From Pseudoneurospora amorphoporcata (lineage: Eukaryota; Ascomycota; Sordariomycetes; Sordariales; Sordariaceae): 35,102 nt of DNA. A model generated the notes under the pieces. The model worked only from the letters and a program-made list of their open reading frames with translations, was not told the origin of the DNA and ran no database searches. The DNA is taken from positions 1-35,102 of the forward strand of contig MU859333.1 in NCBI GenBank assembly GCA_033297205.1, read 5' to 3'. The position numbers and the translations under genes were made by a program. Shown here piece after piece: positions 10,664 to 20,581 of this stretch. Position 1 is the stretch's first letter, and every line of letters starts with the position of its first letter.

Positions 10664-11735
10664 ATGGTTCGTTCCCAGCTCGACATCGACGTTCAAAGCA
10701 ATCTACATACAAAAATGAATAACCACAGCTAACGCGATGGTGGAAATAGTCAGCTCAGAACTCGGCGGGTATCCAGACCCTTCTCGATGTACGTCCTTCA
10801 CGAATCCTCACTCGCGAACCTTCCCCGCTCGATGCGATACACTTGCGACTGCGGCTAGCTTCGTAGCCCGATCACGGAACTTGGATACGGATTTGGTGTT
10901 ATCACGATGCTATACAGTTCGAGGGAGGCTACGGAGGCTATGCGACGGGATGGGTGGCTGACCTATGATGATGTTATAGGCTGAGAGGGATGCGTCCAAG
11001 ATTGTTCAGAAGGGTATGTTTCACTACCCTTCTCTTGTTGATGTTGTGCCGGTGTTGCGCAAGTATTCCGTCTTGAGACAACAGCTGCTAACTTGAGGTT
11101 TTCGCGTATATAGCCAGAGAGTGTACGTACCACATTCCAATTATCAACCCCATCCGATGCCTACGACTACCCGATATCCAACCTCCGATGGAAACGGAAG
11201 CTTGTGGATGGCGCAAGTCGTTCTACAATCGAAATTACCGGAGGGAAAGGATAAAGTAGACGGACGGACGAACCTCGGTCTATGGTCTATCATGGCCTGA
11301 GACAGGAAGGGTGAGGGGCTAACACAATGGGCAACAGACCGCACAAAGCGCGTCCGCGAAGCGCGCGACGAGGCCAAGAAGGAGATAGAAGCATACAAGG
11401 CGAAGAAGGAGGCCGAGTTCAAGAAGTTTGAGGCTGAGGTACGTTTTGTTGCCCCCTCTTCCTCCCTCTTCCTCTTCCATTCCCATCCACCCCCCGGAGC
11501 CGGTTCAACACCACACCGCAACCAGCGACACAACATCATAACGAACGGTATGCTAACGAACAATGACGCATAGCACACACAAGGAAACAAAGCCGCCCAA
11601 GACGAAGCCGACGCCGAAGCCGAGACGCGCATCCGCGAGATCAAGGAGGCCGGCAACAAGAGCCGCGAGCAGGTGATTAAGGATTTGCTGCATGCTGTGT
11701 TTACTCCTCTTCCTGAGGCTATGGCTGCTCATTAA
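10664..11735 (+). CDS. vma10: V-type proton ATPase subunit G, six exons with a microexon
   Basis: Subunit G is part of the peripheral stalk of the vacuolar proton pump. Six exons give 115 aa: 10664-10666 (only the ATG), 10750-10788, 10980-11013, 11114-11122 (9 nt), 11338-11438 and 11574-11735. Joined, the protein reads M, SAQNSAGIQTLLD, AERDASKIVQK, ARE, then YRTKRVREARDEAKKEIEAY and onward to VIKDLLHAVFTPLPEA. SAGIQTLLDAERDA and the TKRVREARDEAKKEI helix are family hallmarks, and the length matches the roughly 115 aa of other G subunits. The protein is almost wholly charged helix, fitting a coiled-coil stalk. All introns are GT-AG: 83, 191, 100, 215 and 135 nt, with branch points CTAAC (introns 1, 3, 4, 5) or CTGAC (intron 2). 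The 9-nt exon supplies CC AGA GAG T and is needed to keep the conserved KAREYR. No plausible alternative keeps the frame. Confidence 0.93.
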
Positions 11736-12123
11736 GCCGAGAAACAGGGGATGTGATGGGGATTGTTTCGGTGGGCGTTTTATCATGGATGCATGTTAGG
11801 TTGTTAGACGGAGCTTCGTCAAGTTTGTTCAGTTGCTTGTTATGACTATTGACTACCTATCGTACTTTCGTCGGTAATCATTGTTTCGTGTCCCATGCTG
11901 AAGCGTTAGGATTGGGGCCGAGGCAATTCCATGTGAGTGGACGAGAAACCGCTATGGCTCAGACTTTCCGAAGAAGAAGAGACACCGTCTGCAAGACCGA
12001 AAGATAATGCAACTTGGTAGTAGAAACGAGCCTAGCCTTGGCTCAATGGTATCTTTATGGCTACTCGTGATGACTTATCCGCTTTTAAACCAACTTGTTC
12101 GACATCCGGTTCTCCGTCAAGTA
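11736..12123. other. Intergenic region between convergent vma10 and CTNNBL1 genes
   Basis: 388 bases hold the 3' ends of two genes transcribed towards each other. No ORF, repeat or RNA gene is evident. Confidence 0.5.
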
Positions 12124-14038
12124 TTACTCCAAAAACTCCAACAAAGCCTTCAACATCTCCCCCGTATCTCTCCCCTCCTCCGTCTCCCCATCCACACCAT
12201 CCCTCTGCTCCCTCAGCGTCTTCGCCAGCACCTCAAACCCTTCATCGCGATCTTTCAACAACTCTCTGATCTTAGCCCTGCAGCCCGTATCCTCAGCAAT
12301 TAACCATGCCAATATCACGTCGATTGTTTGTAGGCAGAACAGACCAGCATCCAATCTGCGAGAAAAGGCATCGTCTTCATCGAAGTCTTCTGGGCTGGAA
12401 GCTGCCTCGGCTTTGATCGCTTGGTCAACTTGGTTGACGCGAGCGGAATAGTCGCGTCGGAGACGGATCAGCTTTGATGTCTTAGCGTAGTCCTTTTCTA
12501 CGAACTTTGCCAAGAGGCGGATACGTTCCGCTCCCGTGGTCTCGTCCGTAGCGCCGGGGGAAGCAGCCGGCAGGTGCCTGAGCATGGACGCAAAAATCCC
12601 CAACAGATGCTCCGTATCTTGTTTCGATATAGTCGTCGTCCCCTTGCCCTTCTTCTTGTCCTTGTCTGACTTATCGCCAGACATGAACAGTGTGAACAAC
12701 GTCTTGAGACCGCCAGCTTCGACGATCTTAAGACAAACTTCTGAGGAAAAGGAGGCCGCATGGTCGAGCAGTCGTAGACATGCAGGCTTGGAGAGTTTTC
12801 CCTTGACGTCGGATGAGGAGAGGATGAGTAAGCAGAGCTCGACGCCTTCGGCTTCGACGAACTTGGTTTTGCCGATATGTTCGTCTACAAGGCAGGTTAA
12901 GCACTCGAAGAGGTTTTCCATGTATTCCTCTTCGAAGGAGCCGCGCTCGGGGTCGCGACGGCGGTAGGGGGCGATGAGCGTGAGCAGGGTGTCGACGGCG
13001 TTGAGCTCGTCCGAGGCCAGACGGCGACGGTTGGCGGGGGACGATTGGACGAGGATGGCGAGAATCTCGGCGGCGTATTGCTTGTTTTGGGAAACGGTTG
13101 GGGCCTCGGACTTCTTGGCGCGGGAAAGCAGCCATTCTAGGAGCTCGACATGTTTGCCGATCTGGTCTGCTGTTTCGCGACGCGAGCAGAGGTTTTCGAT
13201 TATCGACAAGGCGTGGTAGACGCCTGTGCGGTCGGCTTCGTGCTGTTCGTCTAGGCGGGAGAAGTTACTGACGAGAAGACCGAGGAGGTCGGCTTCGAGA
13301 AGGGAGTCCGTTAGAGCGGAGAATTGCTCGTCCGAGGCAGCGACGTCTTCGTCTGTTAGCTCGTTGATGATCTCGACGGCGTCAATGGCAATGTCGGTGT
13401 TTTCGTGGGCGAGGAGAGAGACGAGGCTGGACACGCAACCGAGGCGGGCGAAGTCGGCGTAGAGATCTGGGTGCTCGGAGAGGATAGAGAGGGCCTTGAT
13501 GGAGGCGTCGAGATCGGCTTCGGAGTCGATGAATTTCGAGGGATCGTCTTCGTGGCGGGCGCGGAGCTCGGCGTTGCGGGTAATGCGCTTTTCGAAGTTG
13601 AGGGCGGTTTTCTTGAGCCAAGTGAGATCGATCTTGTCTGTTGTCAAGAGGTCGTCGGCTGGGTTGGTGGTGTTGCGGTCCATGAAGTCGAGAATTTCTT
13701 TCTCTTGGGTGGTTATGCCACCGCCGAAGAATCGACCTTCTTCATCGTCGCCGTCGTCTTCGATTGGGGGCGCTGAGGGGCTGTAGTCGCCATAATCTTC
13801 TGCATCTTCAGCAAGGGGTGCTGGGCCCGCTTCTGTGTCTTCTTCGTCTTCTACTTGGGCGTGTCGGCTACCGTTGGTAGAGAGTTTGGCAGACTTATAG
13901 ATTTCGTTCGGATCGCGGACGGGGTCCAGCTTGCGTTTGCTGGGAACTCCCGCGTTCTAGAAGAGTCGACGTTAGTAAGTGCCAATGACAGAGGAGTCGA
14001 CGCATATTACATACTTTGAAGAGCTCGTCGACATTCAT
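12124..14038 (-). CDS. CTNNBL1-like armadillo-repeat protein of the spliceosome
   Basis: The protein is the fungal counterpart of beta-catenin-like protein 1, a nuclear armadillo-repeat protein linked to the Prp19/CDC5L spliceosome complex. Exon 1 (14015-14038) encodes MNVDELFK; a 58-nt intron (13957-14014; GTATGT, branch TACTAAC, acceptor TCTAG) follows; exon 2 (12124-13956) gives the rest, 618 aa in all (human about 563). The N-terminus has a basic stretch (NAGVPSKRKLDPVRDP, a likely nuclear signal) and an acidic region, then the family block DDEEGRFFGGGITTQEKEIL near residue 95, followed by armadillo-type helices (IKALSILSEHPDLYADFARL, NTDIAIDAVEIINELTDEDV). The central part has ALSIIENLCSRR and a Lys/Asp-rich loop (GDKSDKDKKKGKG) near residue 445. 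The internal Met at 13683 is not the start, because the conserved block lies upstream of it. Confidence 0.92.
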
Positions 14039-14577
14039 CTTGATGGACAATGGTCGACGTTTGTGTTGAACACCCGAAACAACCAACACGGTGATGTCCG
14101 TGATGATGATGCAGTTGGAGACGCAGTTGCTGTGTCGCGGCCGGCAACGCGGCAAGTGTCCTCTGGCTTCTCTGATTGGCTAATTGAAGGACTGGTCCAC
14201 TCATTCAGTTGGTTCATCGGGATTCGGGAGTCGGGGCGGCTGTTTCAGCGGACGCCCGATCGCCCTGTTTGCAGTGGGTCTCGCCTTACCAACGAGCTGC
14301 CACAGTGAGGTGATCGCCGAACGGTTACGCGCTGGGTGGCGCAGCGAGACACAAACTCGCCTCACCTCATCATCACGAGGGAACTACGAGTAAGTTTGAG
14401 ACCCATATTGTTTATAAGTAAGATAGGTGTCATTCGCTTTCTTTTTGGCTATCCAGTCATTTCCAAGCACCAAGTTTGTCAAAGACCACCCAACAACCAC
14501 TGACTCCACTCACCTGGACTCTTTTGTTTACTTCCCCTCAATCGTTGTTGAAGCCATCAGCAAGTCACACCACCAAG
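14039..14577. promoter_or_regulatory. Divergent promoter region, CTNNBL1 and PGAM-like genes
   Basis: 539 bases lie between two divergent starts. The part near the phosphoglycerate-mutase-like gene is CT- and CA-rich (CCACCCAACAACCACTGAC), as expected for a leader. No gene or repeat is visible. Confidence 0.5.
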
Positions 14578-15373
14578 ATGCCACCAACACTTATCCTAGT
14601 CCGCCACGCTGAGGCTCTCCACAACGTCAACAATAAGTCCCCTTAGTCCTACTCATCGTAAAACCCATTCATGCTGACACTTATAACGAGATTATTCCAT
14701 CCACGACCCTTCTCTCTCTGAGCTCGGCCAGACACAATGCCGCTCCCTCCGCGAGCACTTCTTCAAGACCGAAGTGCCTGATAAGTACCAAATCAGCCTC
14801 ATCATTGTCTCTCCCATGCGCCGCACCATCGAAACGGCTCTTCTTTCCTTCGGCAACTACGCCAAGGAAAACAACATCCCCATCGTCGCCCACGCCGGCT
14901 GGCAGGAGAACAGCGACAAGCCCTGCGACACGGGGTCTACCATTGAAGACCTAAACAAGGAGTTCCCAGAGGTAGACTTCTCAAGAGTCGATGAAGTCTG
15001 GCCTGACAAGAGCCGCAAGTCAGAGAAGGCCAAGAAGTACTGGTACACCAAGGACTCGATTCTGCAAAGAGGAGAGGATGTGTTAAAGGAGACTGAGGCC
15101 AAGGTTTGGCCTGAGATGGAGGACGGCAAGGCTGTTATCGCAGTCAGTCATTCGGGGTTCTTGAGGGCCGGAGTGACGGGATGGTGGTTTAACAACGGCG
15201 ATTATCGCATCTTTGAGATTGAGGAGAGGGAAGTCAAAGAGGGGAGGCCGTCATTGAAGCAGATCACGGGCGCGAAAGGTGGCATGGGAGAGAGTTTCGA
15301 GACGCCGCCGGGTATTGGCCGGGATTTGCCAGAGGCGGCGGTTGGAGGATTGAGTGTTGGTTCATTGCCGTGA
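14578..15373 (+). CDS. Histidine phosphatase (phosphoglycerate mutase-like), with AT-AG intron or splice defect
   Basis: The product belongs to the histidine phosphatase superfamily. Exon 1 (14578-14632) encodes MPPTLILVRHAEALHNVN, with the phospho-accepting His10 in the RHA variant of the RHG motif. Exon 2 (14691-15373) begins YSIHDPSLSELG, carries SPMRRTIETALL near residue 62 and the second active-site His172 in VSHSGFL. The total is 245 aa. The substrate cannot be told; many fungal members are annotated only as phosphoglycerate mutase family. The frame joins only if the intron is 14633-14690 (58 nt, branch GCTGAC, acceptor CGAG). Its first bases are ATAAGT instead of GTAAGT. Without splicing the reading ends after HNVNNKSP. 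So the gene either uses a rare AT-AG intron, has lost its donor by a G-to-A change, or contains a sequence error. The rest of the ORF is undamaged. Confidence 0.8.
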
Positions 15374-16156
15374 GCCGAATCACTCGGAACCATGGAAGGT
15401 GGAATGAACTAACATACAAGTGGGAAAGGACAATGGAAGAATTTTCATTGAAGTTTGAGCGCGGCTGCCTTTTTCCAATGGAAGTTCCTGCCACTCAGGT
15501 TGTGCAACCGACTTCAATGCAGGTGCACATCATGGACGTGCCGCCAATGCCTGCCGCAGGTGTTAGCAGCACTGCACGTAACTTCCATTTGATTTCACAA
15601 ATCAACAATCACCAACTCCACTGTAATCTCCTCACTCCTGTCCTGCGGCAACACCTTCTTTACATTCTCGATCCATCATTGCGCATTCTCCGTTTTCGGT
15701 GTTGTGCACTGCCTCCCCCCCCTCGTTACAGGTACCCCGCATCCGCCCGGCTTCAGCGCTCACGGACTCACGATGGTCGACTTCCCGATTCCTCACGACA
15801 GAGCAGAGATGATCCATTGAAGACGCAAGTCTCCAGTTCACAGACGAGGAAAAATATGGCCCGGACCTAAGAAAACAATGAACGCCTGTTCTACTACAGA
15901 TAGCCATGACGATGAGCTTTACTATTCGTTTGGGTGGCTGGAAGAAGCGGTGCGGCGCAGTCACAGCACTAGAGGTTACACTGCCATCAGTGGTCAGCAC
16001 CCGCTAGCAGTTACCTAGGTTAGCGGCCGACTCACGTATATCATGAATGGATCCCTCGAAGTGATCGGACTGCTGACATGAAATATGCCAGTCATTATCT
16101 CGAGCCATCGAGCTTCGAAGCAAATCCCAACCACTTAGGGCTTACGAGCAACCATC
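15374..16156. other. Intergenic region upstream of the HET gene
   Basis: The stretch holds the 3' region of the phosphatase-like gene and the presumed promoter of the HET gene. A 166-codon ORF (15370-15870 +) has no family motif and a composition unlike the neighbours, and I do not accept it. Confidence 0.45.
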
Positions 16157-18694
16157 ATGTCCACGTCTCAAATCAGCATCGAAGACTTCAAACGCACCCT
16201 CGCGGTTTTGGATAGCCAGATCTTTGCCTCGGTCCGAAACACTCTGTGTCACGTTTGCCATCCCATATCCCTGCACCTAGACGAAATACTCAGCTCAACC
16301 GACAAGTCAGACTTCCATCCCGGAACCCGCGACTCGACCGACAACATAAAACTTGCAACTATCGACCATGTCTTTTCCACCTACCAGGAGTGCGGTTTCT
16401 GCTCACTCATCCTTCGTCTCATCCTTCGAGCCAAACAGAGGCATCTCTATCCAGCAATGGGGTCAATGCCATCGGTTGAGGAAGCGCCCATATCCCTTGA
16501 CACGATCAGGGAGGCCTTGAAGTCATTGGGAAGCACCACCGTCTCCGAAACAACTTCAACGACCAACTCAATCTCATCGGTTTCGGGTGACTTCGACATC
16601 CTCGATCCTGAGGAGCTGATTCTCCAGGTCTCTGTCGACGCTATTTGTGATTACGGGGCTTTGTCCCTCTGGCTCCCCTTGAGAGCCTCCGAAGATGTGG
16701 ACGACAATGAATTTCAGCTATTCTTACACCCTGATGACTACCGGATAGTCATGCTCAACACCCCAAACCCAGAGGCTACATTGATGATACCGAAGCCACT
16801 TAGCCGGAAAAAACGAGACATGGACTTGATGAAGCGCTGTCTCGAATACTGTCGTAAGCACCATGACAAGTGCAAACACCAACAGGCACCAAACTCTGAA
16901 ACACTGCAAACCGCTCCCAGCAGGTTGATCGATGTGGTCGACATGAAGTTGGTACCTACTAACCCTGGTACTAACGGCCATGTGGACCTTCGGCAAGTCG
17001 AATACGTCGCTCTCAGCTATGTATGGGGAAGAGATCCGTTCTTCACCCTGCAAAGCCCAAACCTCAGCACCCTATGCGAGAAAGACGCCTTCCGAGATCC
17101 CGCCATAAAGCTTCCACAGACCATCTTGGATGCCATCGAGGTTACCAAGTTCCTAGGTTATCGATACATTTGGATTGACAGCCTTTGCATTGAACAAGAT
17201 TCCACTGAGGATACAATTACTCAGATAGGATTGATGCACGTCATCTATGCCCAGGCTAGCCTGACAATTGTTGCAGCTGTCGGAGACAGTGCACAGCACT
17301 CTATCCTGCACATAGATCCAAATCAGCTATCGAGCAAGTACCATACCGTTGGAAGCCTACGCTTCTGCCTCGACAGACCCGAGTTCAAAGAAGTTGTAGA
17401 ATCGTCAACATGGGCAACGAGGGGATGGACTCTCCAAGAATTAACGTGCTCGGACCGGTTCCTCTTCTTTACACCAGAGAGGACGTACTTCAGCTGTGCC
17501 CTTGGCAACTGGAACGAAGACTTGCCTTTGGATGAAAGCATTCCTACTGCGCAGTATCAACGATACCTACGGGATGAAGACCCAAAAGGGTTGGGCTTGG
17601 AAATGGGGGTTGGACTTGGACGGGATGCCCAAGCTTCGGCAATTTACATCTCGATGGTCGAGAAGCTTTCTACCAGGCGCTTCACGCATGACAAAGATAT
17701 TCTGAAGGCCTCATTGGGCATGTACACTATGTACATGGTTGACGGCCTAGGGATGGCGGTCGCTGGCCTCCCCTTGTATTTCTTTGGAGCGGCTTTGATG
17801 TGGCAACCAAACGGCCGACTAAGCAGGCGACTTTGTGAAGGTGTTCCATCTTGGTCTTGGGCTTCCTGGACAGGCCCCATCTCCTATCCTCTTGGGCGGC
17901 TTGATGGTCTCGATATACAACTCACTTTGGACTGGTTTATTGATGAGTTCAAGAGCATTCGGCGAGGATATGCTGACCATCTTGTGCGGACATCACCAGG
18001 CTATATTCCCTACCTCCAGGTAGACGGAAGAATGGCAGGGGCTGCGCAACTTGCGTTCCGAGCTCCAGCAAAGGAGCCTGGTCATCACTATTTTGGAGAT
18101 GCCCGTACATCGGTCTTGCGTCGGCGTATCGTCAATCCTGGAGATCGCTCGATGATGAATCTGTCCTTGGCCGAGAAGACAGTGCTGGCATTCGGAGGTA
18201 CGATTTGCACATTTCCGGTGCGGTTCCGAGAATACGAACATGCTATGCAAACGTCTAGTCATGTTCACTTTTGCTCTATATTCTCTTCGCCTCAAGCAGC
18301 AGACAACATGGACAATGCTGAGCTTATTGGCGAGATGAGGGTTGACTCGGGGACGCTGGAGTCATTCTTCCCCGAAGAATTCTCAACATCAGCCTCCAAC
18401 ATGGGCATTGCCACAAGCGTAGAGCTGCTTTCATTTGGCCACCTGGACTTCTCACTTGAAAATGTCCAGAATGTTTTGTACTTGAACAGATACAGTCGGC
18501 GAGGCAATTTCTCCCCGGAGTTTCTGGCCTTGGTGAATGCCAATCCCGACATGGTACTCGTCATGTGGTTGTTCCGACATCCCGGTTATCGTCATCTAAC
18601 CTCCCGGGTTGCTGTTGGATATGTTCTCCGGAGTCGATGGGATGAAGCCGTGCAACAGCGTGGGGGGACTCGGGAATGGGTCAGGCTCAATTGA
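16157..18694 (+). CDS. HET-domain (heterokaryon incompatibility) protein
   Basis: A single-exon gene of 845 aa with the fungal HET domain, found in proteins that trigger cell death after fusion of unlike hyphae and in many paralogues of unknown role. The HET domain covers about residues 280-430: YVALSYVWG, then LPQTILDAIEVTKFLGYRYI, WIDSLCIEQD, YAQASLTIVAA and the closing WATRGWTLQE. Before it lie a Cys pair region (CHVCHPISLHLDEIL; ECGFCSLILRLILRA), common in the N-termini of this class, and a basic stretch (SRKKRDMDLMKRC). The C-terminal 400 residues contain VPSWSWASW, another block typical of HET proteins, and no NACHT or repeat domain. The start is the first ATG (CATCATGTCC). The gene is intact, while the flanking DNA to the right is repeat-laden and decayed. 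Confidence 0.93.
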   Translation: MSTSQISIEDFKRTLAVLDSQIFASVRNTLCHVCHPISLHLDEILSSTDKSDFHPGTRDSTDNIKLATIDHVFSTYQECGFCSLILRLILRAKQRHLYPAMGSMPSVEEAPISLDTIREALKSLGSTTVSETTSTTNSISSVSGDFDILDPEELILQVSVDAICDYGALSLWLPLRASEDVDDNEFQLFLHPDDYRIVMLNTPNPEATLMIPKPLSRKKRDMDLMKRCLEYCRKHHDKCKHQQAPNSETLQTAPSRLIDVVDMKLVPTNPGTNGHVDLRQVEYVALSYVWGRDPFFTLQSPNLSTLCEKDAFRDPAIKLPQTILDAIEVTKFLGYRYIWIDSLCIEQDSTEDTITQIGLMHVIYAQASLTIVAAVGDSAQHSILHIDPNQLSSKYHTVGSLRFCLDRPEFKEVVESSTWATRGWTLQELTCSDRFLFFTPERTYFSCALGNWNEDLPLDESIPTAQYQRYLRDEDPKGLGLEMGVGLGRDAQASAIYISMVEKLSTRRFTHDKDILKASLGMYTMYMVDGLGMAVAGLPLYFFGAALMWQPNGRLSRRLCEGVPSWSWASWTGPISYPLGRLDGLDIQLTLDWFIDEFKSIRRGYADHLVRTSPGYIPYLQVDGRMAGAAQLAFRAPAKEPGHHYFGDARTSVLRRRIVNPGDRSMMNLSLAEKTVLAFGGTICTFPVRFREYEHAMQTSSHVHFCSIFSSPQAADNMDNAELIGEMRVDSGTLESFFPEEFSTSASNMGIATSVELLSFGHLDFSLENVQNVLYLNRYSRRGNFSPEFLALVNANPDMVLVMWLFRHPGYRHLTSRVAVGYVLRSRWDEAVQQRGGTREWVRLN

Positions 18695-19357
18695 GTCTGG
18701 GCAGAGTACGGCCATACCTGTTCTATATGGCTTCATGTTTCCACCTGTATGTTAACTTCTCCCGTCATTGTCAGGAAAGCTTGGTTCAACGACTTGACGC
18801 TGGTCTCGAGAGTTATTTACCACTTTTCCGATCGACGACCATATAACCGCTCTCTATGGATAGAATTTGCGCTCGAGCGGATATGACTGGTGTTAATTGA
18901 TGCAAAGAGTTGGACAGTTCTAGAGCCGTGGTGTTACATGTGAAGAAAAGTCGGGAGACGGTCCACCCCACTGTACATAAGCTGCAGAGCAAGGCACCGT
19001 ACCCTGGTAGCGGGAAGGATCATTGAATGCGGTGTTACCCGAAGATGTACAACAGCTCTCGGCAATAATGAATAGGAACTATCCTTCTCGCTAAACATTA
19101 GACACTCAACTGTGAATCACTCCCATACGATATCTGCGCTGCTACACACCCAAGCAGCGAAAGAGTATCAGCTTACATTACTACATCTGATAGCCCCCGG
19201 CAGGTCGGCGTTCAGGAACAGAAAGCCTAAGTCTACATATTGTGGACGTGGCCCCAGAAAGATGAAGCCTTCTCACCTTTTCCCCTCTTCTCCGCTCCTC
19301 TCTGGTCACTCGATGCCGGTTTGCCGAAAGAGCGGCCCTTTGAGAGCCGCGACAACG
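18695..19357. other. Intergenic region after the HET gene
   Basis: No gene is visible. The right part would be the former promoter of the broken quinoprotein gene. Confidence 0.45.
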
Positions 19358-19701
19358 ATGCTGTCACTTTGTAACCTCTTTACCCTCAGTCTGCTTGTGG
19401 TACGAGGAACACTCGGAGCAGCTGATGCCAGCTCTTCCTACTTTTCGCCGTCAACATGGAAAGGCTGGGGCGGCAACTTCCTCAACAACCGATGGCAACC
19501 TAACCCAGCCCTCACGGTCTCCAACATCAACTCCCTCACTCTCAAGTGCAGCAAAACTTACCCTTTCGGCGTCAGCGCCACGCCCGTCATCGAGGGCAAC
19601 GTTGTCTACTACCCAACTGGAACGGTGACTTTGTCGCCCTCGCCTACACCGTCTATCGCACCTCTCCCCAGATCGATGGCGACATCATCTACTTCGGCAC
19701 A
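19358..19701 (+). pseudogene. Truncated, frameshifted quinoprotein (PQQ) dehydrogenase-like fragment
   Basis: The fragment begins with a good signal peptide (MLSLCNLFTLSLLVV, cleavage near TLGAADA) and continues STWKGWGGNFLNNRWQPN, VSNINSLTLKCSKTYPFG, SATPVIEGNVVYYPT, the N-terminal part of fungal PQQ-type beta-propeller dehydrogenases. Around 19617-19620 one base is missing, and the reading moves to the next frame (WNGDFVALAYT). A second lesion follows: VYRTSPQIDGDIIYFGT is joined directly, so roughly 30 or more residues normally between these blocks are gone. After YFGT the similarity ends, while intact members are several hundred residues longer. The gene is dead. The 671-bp MITE starts 209 bases further on, but the break itself lies before it. 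Confidence 0.75.
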
Positions 19702-19907
19702 ATAGTAGGAAAATTAGGTTTCTTTTTCTCAATCGTATTTTTATTTATCTATCTACACTGCAAGTGCATCTGCGATTCTCTTTTGTTAAGGGGTTGAAAG
19801 TTGAGAGCGACGATGTTGAGTTTTGGCCTTTTTTGCGGGGAAAAGATCCGCGGGGCGTTTATTTGTGGCAGGGACTGTACCCAGCGACCGCGGATGGTAC
19901 GGGAGAC

Positions 19908-19910
19908 TTA
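19908..19910. repeat. Left target-site duplication (TTA) of the 671-bp MITE
   Basis: TTA here and at 20582-20584 directly flanks the inverted termini AGGCCAGTTCG / CGAACTGGCCT. A 3-bp TWA duplication is typical of PIF/Harbinger elements. Confidence 0.6.
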
Positions 19911-20104
19911 AGGCCAGTTCGTTTGCAAGTTAGTACGTTCCTAGGTTAAGATTTTGTATGTAGAACGTACTACCGCACTACTGCGATTTTTCGTGTTCGG
20001 CTCAAAAACCTTATTTTTCATGCACACCCTGCAACCACCTGCAACCACCTGCACTTACCCCAAATCCTCAATCTAACCAATCAGAAGGCCAGAATCTTCG
20101 AAAT

Positions 20105-20174
20105 CCTTAACCGTAGTTCTTAACGTACTACGTCTCAAAATCGAGACGTAGTGCGTTAAGGACTGCGGTTAAGG
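20105..20174. repeat. 70-bp near-perfect palindrome inside the MITE
   Basis: The arms begin CCTTAACCG and end CGGTTAAGG; 31 of 35 arm positions pair. Three of the mismatches are T in the left arm against C in the right-arm complement, two of them in CpA-to-TpA context, which fits RIP. As RNA it would form one long hairpin around ACGTCTC. Confidence 0.85.
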
Positions 20175-20284
20175 CAGGCCCAGGCTAAGGCCCAGGCTCA
20201 ACCCCCTATAAATAAAGGGGATGGCCGTCGTAAAGACAACTTGGATTAATGAGGCTATTCCCAATTGAAATCTACCTCTACTAT

Positions 20285-20440
20285 TGAAGTGACGATAAGG
20301 ATGGCGATGATAAGAAGGATGGTGATGATAAGAATGGAAGGATAGTGATGATGATGAAAAGGATGGTGGTGATGATGAAAAGGATGAAGAAAGAGAAAGA
20401 AAGAGAAAAAGAGGAAAGGTAGAAAGGAGGAGAGCCCCCG
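20285..20440 (+). repeat. GAT/GAA-rich low-complexity tract inside the MITE
   Basis: About 155 bases of degenerate GATGATAAG, GATGATGATGAAAAGG and AAAGAGAAAG units, almost free of C on this strand. It separates the palindrome from the right part of the element. Confidence 0.75.
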
Positions 20441-20581
20441 ATGTTAAGCACCTCTTTTCATCTTGCAGCCAAAGTCTTGGCCTAGCTTAACGCTGCCTTA
20501 ATGTTGCAGGATTGCAGCTGCGGACCCTGCACGTTAACACGTTTATTTCTTAGACTTACTAACGCGGACCCGAACTGGCCT

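Larger units (their letters stand above)
19911..20581. mobile_element. 671-bp MITE with TTA target duplication, PIF/Harbinger-like
   Basis: The element starts AGGCCAGTTCG and ends CGAACTGGCCT, a perfect 11-bp inverted terminus; similarity continues imperfectly to about 27 bp (TTAGTA is shared further in). TTA flanks both sides. It has no transposase ORF, so it must have been moved by a relative. Inside are a pair of inverted AGTACGTTC/GAACGTACT motifs near the left end, a tandem CCTGCAACCA run (20030-20052), a 70-bp palindrome (20105-20174), a short CCCCTATAAATAAAGGGG hairpin (20203-20220) and a GAT/GAA-rich tract (20285-20440). Family assignment rests on duplication length only; a Tc1/mariner element with a TA duplication is the alternative. 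Confidence 0.7.

Noticed and set aside
13405..13776. ORFs on the plus strand over the CTNNBL1 gene
   Set aside because: They are shadows of the acidic, biased coding sequence on the minus strand, rich in Gly/Val/Glu as mirrored codons.
15370..15870. A 166-codon ORF after the phosphatase-like gene
   Set aside because: No motif, low-complexity Pro/Arg-rich composition, and overlap with the presumed 3' and promoter regions.
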